DNA of 13,004 nt from NCBI GenBank assembly GCA_030840665.1, contig JAVEEB010000379.1:1-13004 (forward strand). The letters run 5' to 3'. The notes beneath the pieces are model-generated. The model saw nothing but the letters and a program-made list of their open reading frames with translations, made no database searches and was not told the origin of the DNA. Of this stretch, positions 1 to 5,411 are shown one piece after another. The first letter of the stretch is position 1. Every line of letters starts with the position of its first letter. The DNA is from Frankiaceae bacterium. Lineage in GTDB: Bacteria > Actinomycetota > Actinomycetes > JAVEEB01. The translations under genes were made by a program, and so were the position numbers.

Positions 1-1
1 G

Positions 2-337
2 TGGACCCCCGCCGGGGTGCCGCTGACGGGGCCCGTTTCGCCGCCAAGCGGCACGCAGATGATCCTGACCTCCGCCACCGATACGGCCGTGGACTTCACC
101 TCGCCGACCATGCACCTCACCCTCACGGTTACAGCGGGCACGAGCGTCAGCGTCTCGATGAGCGTGCTGGGCGAGGGGGTGCTCGTCGTACCGAAGGATC
201 CTGGCGTGCTCTATGCGGCCGTCGTGGATGCGCCCACCGGATCGGGCGGGGCGCTCGCCCTCTCGGGCCTCGTCACCCCGGCGCGCACGATCGTCGTCCT
301 GCCGGCGCGCCCCGACATCTTCCTGGGCTCCCGTTAG
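2..337 (+). CDS. DUF5719-like secreted protein, C-terminal part (5' end outside window)
   Basis: The frame is open from the first bases of the window and stops at TAG 335-337, so this is the last ~111 residues of a longer protein. The visible part is rich in Val, Thr, Ser and Ala with alternating hydrophobic residues (for example MHLTLTVTAGTSVSVSMSVL and LVTPARTIVVLPARPD), as in an extracellular beta-sandwich. There are no cysteines. Function is unknown. The DUF5719 assignment rests on general similarity to the C-terminal beta-rich end of that actinobacterial family and on its usual position next to the zincin-like and DUF3499 genes. This is inference, not a confirmed domain hit. The stop codon is also the first three bases of a 16-bp tandem repeat, and the next gene converges on it. 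An unrelated surface protein remains possible. Confidence 0.6.
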   Translation, partial: WTPAGVPLTGPVSPPSGTQMILTSATDTAVDFTSPTMHLTLTVTAGTSVSVSMSVLGEGVLVVPKDPGVLYAAVVDAPTGSGGALALSGLVTPARTIVVLPARPDIFLGSR

Positions 338-398
338 CGCTCGGGGCTACTAGCGCTCGGGCCTGCTAGCTCCTGGGCCTGCTAGCTCCTGGGCCTGC
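335..398. repeat. 16-bp tandem repeat, four units, between convergent genes
   Basis: Four adjacent 16-bp units start at 335, 351, 367 and 383. Units 3 and 4 are identical (TAGCTCCTGGGCCTGC). Units 1 and 2 begin TAGCGCTCGGG and differ from each other at few positions. A further TAG follows at 399, so CTAG occurs at each unit junction. The first TAG is the stop of the upstream plus-strand gene. The minus-strand gene's stop (398-400) lies at the other edge. The end of the upstream gene (TCCTGGGCTC at 321-330) resembles a degenerate unit, which suggests local duplication of a gene end. No strong stem-loop is evident. Confidence 0.85.
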
Positions 399-901
399 TA
401 GTTGGGCGGCGGGTCGAGCTCGTCGGGGTCCATGCCGAGGATGTCCGCGACCTGCTCGACCACGAGGTCCCGGACGAAGTCCTCGAGGTCCTCGATCTGC
501 GGGGCGCGCGACTCGATGGGCCGCCGGTAGAGGACGACCCGTGCCGGGTCGGAGCGCGTGGACGACCACGAACTCGCCAGCGGTACGCCACTTTCGTCGT
601 CGTAGGTGCGGCTCAACGGGTCGACCGTCTCCGGCGGCACCTCCTCCACGGCGAATTCGATCCGCGACACCTTCTTGCCGACCCGTCGCTCGAGGCTCTC
701 CACGGCGTCGAGGATCGCGTCGTCGAAGCGTTCCGCGCGGCTGCGCCAGGCCGGCGCCGACGGCGGCAGCAAGATCCCGCGCATGCCACGGCCGCGGCGG
801 TCCCGGCGGACGGGCGAGGCGCCTCGGCCGTCGTGGGGATCGCCGGCGGCGTCGTCGGCGGCATCGTCGGGAGCCGCGCCGGAGGGGTCGGTCGGGGACA
901 T
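398..901 (-). CDS. Zincin-like metallopeptidase-family protein (DUF1025 type) lacking HExxH
   Basis: The 167-aa protein has an Asp/Ala/Arg-rich, probably disordered N-terminus (residues 1-45). A compact domain follows, beginning MRGILLPPSAPAWRSRAERF and containing the family-typical stretch RVVLYRRPIE (121-130). In zincin members of this family the C-terminal helix carries HExxH. Here the equivalent stretch is VVEQVADILG (147-156), so the two His and the Glu appear replaced by Glu149, Asp153 and Gln150. A catalytic protease is therefore unlikely. I infer a structural or binding role. Actinobacterial relatives are usually annotated only as metallopeptidase family protein. The ATG at 899-901 has no Shine-Dalgarno, but a TACGCT hexamer ends 6 nt upstream, which fits a leaderless mRNA. 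Met40 is an alternative start. It is divergent from the DUF3499 gene, 96 bp away. Confidence 0.8.
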   Translation of the reverse strand: MSPTDPSGAAPDDAADDAAGDPHDGRGASPVRRDRRGRGMRGILLPPSAPAWRSRAERFDDAILDAVESLERRVGKKVSRIEFAVEEVPPETVDPLSRTYDDESGVPLASSWSSTRSDPARVVLYRRPIESRAPQIEDLEDFVRDLVVEQVADILGMDPDELDPPPN

Positions 902-907
902 GCGCTC

Positions 908-937
908 AGCGTAGAGGTGGGCCCCGGAAGATGTCCC
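908..937 (-). promoter_or_regulatory. Candidate leaderless promoter of the zincin-like gene
   Basis: On the minus strand GGGACA (937-932), an 18-nt spacer and TACGCT (913-908) are followed by 6 nt and then the ATG. A -10 hexamer 6 nt before the start codon puts transcription start at the A of ATG. This explains the missing ribosome binding site. The call is from motif spacing only. Confidence 0.4.
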
Positions 938-983
938 GGCCGCGACACGGCCCGTGGTGGTGGCCTTGCGGCCTCCGGCCCGC

Positions 984-989
984 TAGCTT
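984..989 (+). promoter_or_regulatory. Candidate -10 element of the DUF3499 gene
   Basis: TAGCTT fits the TANNNT pattern and ends 8 nt before GTG 998, so the leader would be only a couple of bases long. No good -35 lies at 16-18 nt; TTGCGG at 966 is only 12 nt away. Weak evidence. Confidence 0.25.
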
Positions 990-997
990 TCGCGCTC

Positions 998-1357
998 GTG
1001 GGATCCCTTCGCCGTCGCTGCTCCCGGATCGCGTGCAGCAGCGTGGCCGTCGCGACGCTGACCTACGTGTACGCCGACTCCACGGCCGTCGTGGGCCCGC
1101 TGGCCACGTCCGCCGAGCCCCACAGCTACGACCTGTGCCCCGTCCATGCCGGGCGCCTCACGGCTCCGCTGGGCTGGGAACTGCTCCGCCTCGACGTCGA
1201 CGAGGACGAGGCGCTCCAGCCGACCACCGATGACCTCGAGGCGCTGGCGAACGCCGTCCGCGAGGCCGCCAGGCCACATGTGCCGGAGCCGTCGGGCCCG
1301 GGCGGGGTCGGCCGCCGCGGTCACCTGCGCGTACTTCGCACGCCTACCGACGCCTGA
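998..1357 (+). CDS. DUF3499 family zinc-binding protein
   Basis: The 119-aa protein matches the actinobacterial DUF3499 family, including mycobacterial Rv3258c as I recall it. Shared hallmarks are CSRIAC at the N-terminus, the block ATLTYVYADSTAVVGPLA, and EPHSYDLCPVHAGRLTAPLGWELLR. Cys8, Cys13, Cys47 and His50 are likely zinc ligands. The C-terminal ~50 residues are acidic and then Gly/Arg-rich, and look disordered. The function is unknown. The gene sits next to phosphomannomutase genes across many Actinobacteria. I chose the GTG at 998 because the conserved domain starts five residues later and the frame upstream reads as non-family sequence. There is no Shine-Dalgarno. A TAGCTT 8 nt upstream may give a near-leaderless mRNA. 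The start is the least certain part; the family call is firm. Confidence 0.88.
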   Translation: MGSLRRRCSRIACSSVAVATLTYVYADSTAVVGPLATSAEPHSYDLCPVHAGRLTAPLGWELLRLDVDEDEALQPTTDDLEALANAVREAARPHVPEPSGPGGVGRRGHLRVLRTPTDA

Positions 1358-1406
1358 GTCGCCGGTCTCCCGCAGGCGTGCTGATCGGGCGTCCGAAATG
1401 TCCGAT

Positions 1407-1434
1407 TTGCCCCCGACACGCCGCATCCTAAAGT
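1407..1434 (+). promoter_or_regulatory. Candidate sigma-70-type promoter of the zinc-ribbon gene
   Basis: TTGCCC (1407-1412), a 16-nt spacer and TAAAGT (1429-1434) form a plausible -35/-10 pair inside the 159-nt gap after the DUF3499 gene. Transcription would start near 1441, giving a leader of about 75 nt. The stretch around 1428-1440 is locally A/T-rich in an otherwise GC-rich region. Confidence 0.35.
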
Positions 1435-1516
1435 TTTGTCACCCGTTTGGCCGAGTAATGGGTTGCCACCATCAATGACCCACCCGCATCGCCTCGCCGA
1501 ACCAGGAGTTCCCCCC

Positions 1517-1801
1517 ATGGCCATCGCCGCCCCCGCCACCCGTACGGCCCGCACCACCGGCCGCTCCAGCACCCCGTCGTCGCTCACGCAGATCCCCCGC
1601 TCGCACCAGACGACCTGCCCGAAGTGCACGAGCACCCGCCTCACCCAGATCGCGATGACCCTCACCGACGGCACCCCTGTCCAGTTCACGTCCTGCCACA
1701 GCTGCCAGTACCGCGCCTGGACCGACAACGGCGTCGCCCTCCCCATCGACCGCGTCCTCGCGAAGACCCAGCGCAACCGCGTTCCCGGCTCGCGCGGCTG
1801 A
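1517..1801 (+). CDS. Small zinc-ribbon protein, TFIIS-like spacing
   Basis: The 94-aa protein starts at ATG 1517, which has a good AGGAG (1504-1508) 8 nt upstream. Residues 1-30 are Ala/Thr/Ser/Arg-rich and probably flexible. Residues 33-68 form a zinc ribbon with Cys34, Cys37, Cys60 and Cys63 (C-x2-C-x22-C-x2-C), ending CHSCQYRAW. The layout, with an Asp51-Gly turn, then a beta strand into the second Cys pair and then a conserved Trp, recalls the C-terminal ribbon of TFIIS/RPB9/TFS. The acidic DE tip of TFIIS is DG here. The last ~25 residues (VALPIDRVLAKTQRNRV) are basic. No function is established to my knowledge. A nucleic-acid or RNA polymerase contact is a reasonable guess but only inference. 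It lies between DUF3499 and manB, with its own promoter candidate upstream and an inverted repeat downstream. Confidence 0.85.
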   Translation: MAIAAPATRTARTTGRSSTPSSLTQIPRSHQTTCPKCTSTRLTQIAMTLTDGTPVQFTSCHSCQYRAWTDNGVALPIDRVLAKTQRNRVPGSRG

Positions 1802-1831
1802 GACCCGCCCGCAGCTGCCCGGCACCGGGGC

Positions 1832-1875
1832 TTGTCCGCCCCCAGTAACGCCAGGGCGTGAATCCAGGCGGACAA
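1832..1875 (+). terminator. Nested inverted repeat between zinc-ribbon gene and manB (possible terminator)
   Basis: TTGTCCGCC (1832-1840) is the exact reverse complement of GGCGGACAA (1867-1875). Inside the 26-nt loop, ACGC (1848-1851) can pair with GCGT (1856-1859). It begins 30 nt after the stop of the zinc-ribbon gene and ends before the manB promoter region. No U-tract follows, as is common for GC-rich actinobacterial terminators. It could instead be a regulator binding site for manB. Confidence 0.45.
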
Positions 1876-1920
1876 CGCGAGGAGCCCTCGGCGCGTGACC
1901 AGGCCGAAACGGTCGGTGGC

Positions 1921-1926
1921 TAGGCT
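1921..1926 (+). promoter_or_regulatory. Candidate -10 element of the manB operon
   Basis: TAGGCT would start transcription near 1933 and leave a leader of about 30 nt carrying the GGAG ribosome site at 1953-1956. The same hexamer precedes corA at 10284. No convincing -35 lies at 16-18 nt; GTGACC at 1895 is 20 nt away. Confidence 0.3.
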
Positions 1927-1962
1927 CAGCACCGCGACAGTGTCGACCGTGCGGAGAGCCCA

Positions 1963-3309
1963 TTGCGTGACTTGTCCACGATCATCAAGGCGTACGACGT
2001 GCGCGGGGTCGTGCCGGACGACTTCGACGCCGAGATCGCGCGCGCGGTCGGCGGGGCGTTCGCCCGGGTCGCGAAGGCGCCTTCCATCGTCATCGCGCAC
2101 GACATGCGTCCCTCGTCGCCGGAGCTGTCGCAGGCCTTCGCGGATGGCGTGATGGCGCAGGGCGTCGACGTCGTCTTCGCCGGGCTCGGCTCCACGGACA
2201 TGCTGTATTTCGCCAGCGGCCACCTCGACATGCCGGGCGCGATGTTCACTGCCAGCCACAATCCGGCGAAGTACAACGGCATCAAGATGTGTTACGCCGG
2301 CGCGGCGCCCGTGGGCCAGGACAGCGGGCTGGCGGAGATCCGCACGATGGCCGAGCAGGGCGTCCCGTCGTACGACGGAGCACGTGGCAATTCCTCCGAG
2401 CGGGACGTGCTCGCCGAGTACGCGGCGTACCTGAACAAGCTAGTCCCGCTTGGCGGTTCGCGGCCGCTCAAGGTCGTCGTCGACGCGGGCAACGGAATGG
2501 GCGGCTACACGGTGCCGGTGGTGCTCAAAGGGCTGCCGTTCGACGTCGACGAGATGTATTTCGAGCTCGACGGCAACTTCCCGAACCATGAGGCGAACCC
2601 GCTCGACCCGAAGAACCTGGTCGACCTGCAGGCGCGGGTCGTCGAGGTCGGTGCGGACATCGGGCTGGCGTTCGACGGCGACGCCGACCGCGTCTTCGTC
2701 ATCGATGAGAACGGCGATGCCGTGACGCCGTCGGCCGTCACCGCGCTGGTCGCCGTGCGCGAGCTCGCCAAGGCCCCCGGCGCGTCGATCATCCACAATC
2801 TCATTACCAGCAAGGCTGTTCCGGAGATCATCCGTGAGCACGGCGGGCGGCCGATCCGTTCGCGTGTCGGCCATTCGTTCATCAAGGGCGAGATGGCGGC
2901 GACCGGTGCGGTCTTCGGCGGCGAGCATTCGGCGCACTACTACTTCAAGGATTTCTGGAAGGCCGACACGGGCATGCTCGCAGCCATGCACGTGCTGGCC
3001 GCGCTGGGCGAGCAGGACCAGCCGCTGTCAGCATTGACGGCCGAGTACAGCCGGTACGTCGCGAGCGGCGAGATCAACTCGACCGTGGAGAACGCGCAGC
3101 AAAAGATGAAGGACATCGAGACCGTGTACGCCGACAAGCAACTCGACCACCTCGACGGGCTGACCGTCGACGCGGGCGAGTGGTGGTTCAACGTGCGGGC
3201 CTCCAACACGGAGCCGCTGCTGCGACTGAACGTCGAAGGCCCGGACCGGGCGACAATGGAAAAGGTGCGCGACGAAGTGCTCGCGCTGATTCGGGGGACC
3301 AACGCATGA
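1963..3309 (+). CDS. manB: Phosphomannomutase (phosphomannomutase/phosphoglucomutase family)
   Basis: This cytoplasmic enzyme interconverts mannose-6-phosphate and mannose-1-phosphate, the precursor of GDP-mannose, and relatives may also act on glucose phosphates. All four phosphohexomutase signatures are present in the 448-aa protein. They are the phosphoserine loop TASHNP (Ser98), the Mg2+ site DGDADR (238-243), the sugar-binding loop GGEHSAH (319-325), and the phosphate-binding loop RASNTEP (412-418). Length matches the family. The start is TTG 1963: GGAG at 1953-1956 lies 6 nt upstream, and the protein then reads STIIKAYDVRG, the usual N-terminus of actinobacterial ManB. The stop overlaps the next ATG (ATGA at 3306-3309), so this is the first gene of a coupled trio. 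Mannose rather than glucose specificity is inferred from this neighbourhood. A separate glucose-type pgm occurs at 11354. Confidence 0.95.
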   Translation: MRDLSTIIKAYDVRGVVPDDFDAEIARAVGGAFARVAKAPSIVIAHDMRPSSPELSQAFADGVMAQGVDVVFAGLGSTDMLYFASGHLDMPGAMFTASHNPAKYNGIKMCYAGAAPVGQDSGLAEIRTMAEQGVPSYDGARGNSSERDVLAEYAAYLNKLVPLGGSRPLKVVVDAGNGMGGYTVPVVLKGLPFDVDEMYFELDGNFPNHEANPLDPKNLVDLQARVVEVGADIGLAFDGDADRVFVIDENGDAVTPSAVTALVAVRELAKAPGASIIHNLITSKAVPEIIREHGGRPIRSRVGHSFIKGEMAATGAVFGGEHSAHYYFKDFWKADTGMLAAMHVLAALGEQDQPLSALTAEYSRYVASGEINSTVENAQQKMKDIETVYADKQLDHLDGLTVDAGEWWFNVRASNTEPLLRLNVEGPDRATMEKVRDEVLALIRGTNA

Positions 3310-3491
3310 CCATCGACGCCGCACTCCTCGCCATCCTGGCCTGCCCCAATTGCCGCGGTCCGTTGCGGCATGACGAGGCCGCCTCCGAGCTTGTGTGCAC
3401 AGGAGAATGTGGCTTCGCCTACCCGGTGCGCGACGGGATCCCCGTGCTGCTCGTCGACGAGGCACGCCAACCGGACGCGTCCTCGTCATGA
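3306..3491 (+). CDS. Trm112-like zinc-binding protein
   Basis: The 61-aa protein begins ALLAILACPNCRGPLRHD and continues with LVCTGECGFAYPVRDGIPVLL. It is a Trm112-family fold (Pfam Trm112p). Likely zinc ligands are the Cys pair in ACPNC and the two Cys in CTGEC, and the YPVRDGIPVLL strand is the family signature. In eukaryotes Trm112 stabilises and activates methyltransferases, while bacterial versions are largely uncharacterised. Its ATG overlaps the manB stop by 4 bp, and its own TGA overlaps the next gene's ATG by 4 bp (3488-3491). It is therefore translated in step with mutase and isomerase. I infer an accessory role for one of those partners. No methyltransferase gene is in the window. 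Confidence 0.9.
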   Translation: MTIDAALLAILACPNCRGPLRHDEAASELVCTGECGFAYPVRDGIPVLLVDEARQPDASSS

Positions 3492-4630
3492 CCTTCGAGG
3501 TGCACGAGGCCCGGCTCGACACGGCTGATTTGCTGGAACGCGCGGACCCCCTCGGCATGCTGCGCGCGATCGCCACGAGCGCGGCACAAGTCCGCGAGTC
3601 GTCTGCCCTCGCGCGTGAGGTCGACTTGTCCGACATCCGCGACGGTGGCCGCCCGCGGGCACTTGTCGTCGTCGGGATGGGCGGGTCGGCCATCGCCGGC
3701 GACGCGTTGACCGCCCTGGCAGGGATCGCGTCGCCGATGCCGATCGTGACCCTGCGGTCGTACGAGCTTCCCGGCTGGGTCGGCGCCGCGGACCTCGTGG
3801 TCGGCGTGTCCTGCTCCGGCAGCACCGAGGAGACGCTGACGGTCATGGTCGAGGCGCTGCGCCGTGGGTGCCGGCTGGCGGGGGTCGGTGCCGCCGGCTC
3901 GCAGTTGCACGACACGGTCGAGCGCTCACGCGGGCCTTTCATCGCCGTCTCGGCGGGAGGCAGGCAACCGCGGGCGAACATGTGGGCTCTCACGCTGCCG
4001 CTGCTGTTCATCGCCCAGGCCGCGGGCGCGCTGACCGTGTCGCCGCACGACATCGAAGCGACCGCTGCACGGCTCACGGAGGTCAGCCAGACCAGCCGGC
4101 CCGCCAGCGAGTCGTTCGTCAACCCTGCAAAGAGTTTCGCGCTGCAACTCGCGGGATCGTTGCCCGTCGTGTGGGGCGGCAGCCCGGTCGCGGCGGTCGC
4201 GGCATACCGCTGGCAGACGCAGTTCGCCGAGAACGCGAAGTACCCCCTCATCTCCGGCACGGTGCCGGAGGCGAACCACAACCAGGTGGTGACCCTGGAC
4301 GGGCCGTTCGCGGGGAGCGCGCCGGTGGACATCTTCGCCGACCCCGAGGACGGTGCGCCCGAGTCGACGCGGTTGCGGCTTATCCTGCTGCGGGACCCGA
4401 CCGAACACGCACGTGTCGCCTTGCGGATGGATGCGAGCCGTGAGTTGGCGGACGAGCGCGGCATTCCCGTCACCGAGATCACTGCGGACGGCGACAGCGA
4501 CCTCGAGCGGCTGGCGAGCCTCGTCGCGTACGGCGACTACGTGTCGACGTACCTGGCGATCGCACTCGGGATCGATCCGACGCCGGTGGCGACGATTACG
4601 GCGCTGAAGACCCGCATCGCGCTCCGCTGA
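3488..4630 (+). CDS. SIS-domain bifunctional phosphoglucose/phosphomannose isomerase
   Basis: The predicted cytoplasmic isomerase interconverts fructose-6-phosphate with mannose-6-phosphate and possibly glucose-6-phosphate. The 380-aa protein has two SIS domains. The first holds GMGGSAIAGD (63-72) and SCSGSTEET (108-116), which are sugar-phosphate-binding loops. The second contains AYRWQTQFAENAK and PEANHNQ. Glu248 and His264 are 16 residues apart, the same spacing as the catalytic Glu203/His219 pair I recall from the archaeal PGI/PMI structure. This argues for a working enzyme. The mycobacterial counterpart at this locus (Rv3256c) is usually annotated only as conserved or SIS-like. Its start is fixed by the ATGA overlap with the Trm112-like gene. 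It ends 3 bp before the stop of the convergent gene. No type I ManA lies in the window, so this could be the cell's PMI. Confidence 0.88.
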   Translation: MTFEVHEARLDTADLLERADPLGMLRAIATSAAQVRESSALAREVDLSDIRDGGRPRALVVVGMGGSAIAGDALTALAGIASPMPIVTLRSYELPGWVGAADLVVGVSCSGSTEETLTVMVEALRRGCRLAGVGAAGSQLHDTVERSRGPFIAVSAGGRQPRANMWALTLPLLFIAQAAGALTVSPHDIEATAARLTEVSQTSRPASESFVNPAKSFALQLAGSLPVVWGGSPVAAVAAYRWQTQFAENAKYPLISGTVPEANHNQVVTLDGPFAGSAPVDIFADPEDGAPESTRLRLILLRDPTEHARVALRMDASRELADERGIPVTEITADGDSDLERLASLVAYGDYVSTYLAIALGIDPTPVATITALKTRIALR

Positions 4631-4633
4631 GCG

Positions 4634-5287
4634 CTAGACCGTCCCGCTCGGGGTCGCCGTCGCCGATCCGCTCGGGGTGGCCGTCGGCGTGGCCGTCGGG
4701 GTGGCCGTGGGCGGCGCGTCGCCGCCGGCGCTCGGGTGGGCCAATCGCCAGGCGGCGATCAGCGCGCGCACCTCGGCGCGCTGGGTGCGCTCCAAGGCCT
4801 TGCGGGTGTCCCGCTGAGCGCGTTCCAGGGACTTGCGGGCCTCGCGGTTGGCCTTCGTCAGCGCCTTGAACTGCGCCTTGCACGCGTCGGACAAGACCGG
4901 TCGGCTCCCCTCGTGGCCGGCCGGTTCTGCCTTGCTGTTGTTGCCCCCGACGCTGACCCCGCAGGACACCGCGAGCGCCTGAACAGCGGCGCGCTGCGAC
5001 TTGCCCAGCGCGTCCAGGGCGGCCCGCTGGTCGGCGCGGAGTTTGTCCCGCGCCGCCTTCTGCTTGACGCTCAGCGCCTTGATCTGCGCGCGGAGGGTGT
5101 CCGCGGACGCCGGAGCCGTCGACGTGGCGCTGGGGCTGACGGACGGGGTGGTCTCGGTCCGCGGCGCGGCGCCGCTGGCGAAGGCCGCCGATCCGGCGGT
5201 GGCCACCGCTACGAGGGCGGCGGTGGCGATGCCCGCCTTGATGGCGGTGCCCGTGGTCGCGCCGAGCGAGCCTGACGTACGCAGCAT
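4634..5287 (-). CDS. Secreted or surface helical protein with 11-residue repeats and Pro-Thr tail
   Basis: I do not recognise a named family. The 217-aa protein has a hydrophobic segment at residues ~14-38 (signal peptide or anchor), a Ser/Thr/Pro linker (42-62), and two helical blocks. Block A (70-113) is a series of 11-residue repeats such as DKLRADQRAAL and DALGKSQRAAV. Block B (141-184) has four: KALTKANREAR, KSLERAQRDTR, KALERTQRAEV, RALIAAWRLAH. The blocks flank a Gly/Asn-rich loop holding the only two cysteines, Cys109 and Cys136. This suggests an antiparallel helical hairpin closed by a disulfide. The tail (192-217) is PTAT repeats with no LPxTG sortase motif. The ATG has a strong GAGGAA 8 nt upstream (5296-5301 on plus). 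It lies downstream of the sigma/anti-sigma pair and may be part of that regulon. Its stop is 3 bp from the convergent isomerase stop. Confidence 0.8.
   Translation of the reverse strand: MLRTSGSLGATTGTAIKAGIATAALVAVATAGSAAFASGAAPRTETTPSVSPSATSTAPASADTLRAQIKALSVKQKAARDKLRADQRAALDALGKSQRAAVQALAVSCGVSVGGNNSKAEPAGHEGSRPVLSDACKAQFKALTKANREARKSLERAQRDTRKALERTQRAEVRALIAAWRLAHPSAGGDAPPTATPTATPTATPSGSATATPSGTV
4637..4711 (-). repeat. Low-complexity coding repeat (Pro-Thr-Ala tail)
   Basis: The DNA repeats variants of GTGGCCGTCGG on the plus strand and encodes PTATPTATPTATPSGSATATPSGTV-type sequence, the last 25 residues of the helical surface protein. Such tails are common flexible cell-wall-spanning segments. 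Copy number may vary by slippage. Confidence 0.7.
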
Positions 5288-5361
5288 CTGATCAATTCCT
5301 CACGAAAGGCGGAACCCCGAGTCCAATTCGTCTTCGACGCCGCGACAGGCACTGCTGGAGG

Positions 5362-5398
5362 CCCGGACGGGTGACGTCGGCGGCCCCTAGGGTCCGGG
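5362..5398 (-). terminator. Inverted repeat after the anti-sigma gene (possible terminator)
   Basis: CCCGGAC (5362-5368) pairs with GTCCGGG (5392-5398) around a 23-nt loop. It starts just 14 nt past the stop of the anti-sigma-like gene and lies before the helical-protein gene. It could separate the two transcripts. The long loop and missing U-tract keep confidence low. Confidence 0.3.
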
Positions 5399-5411
5399 AA
5401 AGCTGCGACGG

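Noticed and set aside
335..401. CRISPR array
   Set aside because: Units are 16 bp and directly adjacent with no spacers, and no cas genes are nearby.
541..1233. 230-aa plus-strand frame overlapping the zincin-like gene and DUF3499
   Set aside because: Arg-rich shadow frame covering two better-supported genes on both strands.
3028..4482. 484-aa open frame on the minus strand opposite the isomerase
   Set aside because: Antisense shadow of a high-GC gene. Ser/Arg-rich, no motif, and it spans the end of manB and two coupled plus-strand genes.
4634..4711. Sortase anchor at the C-terminus of the helical surface protein
   Set aside because: No LPxTG-like motif, hydrophobic stretch or basic tail follows the Pro-Thr repeats.
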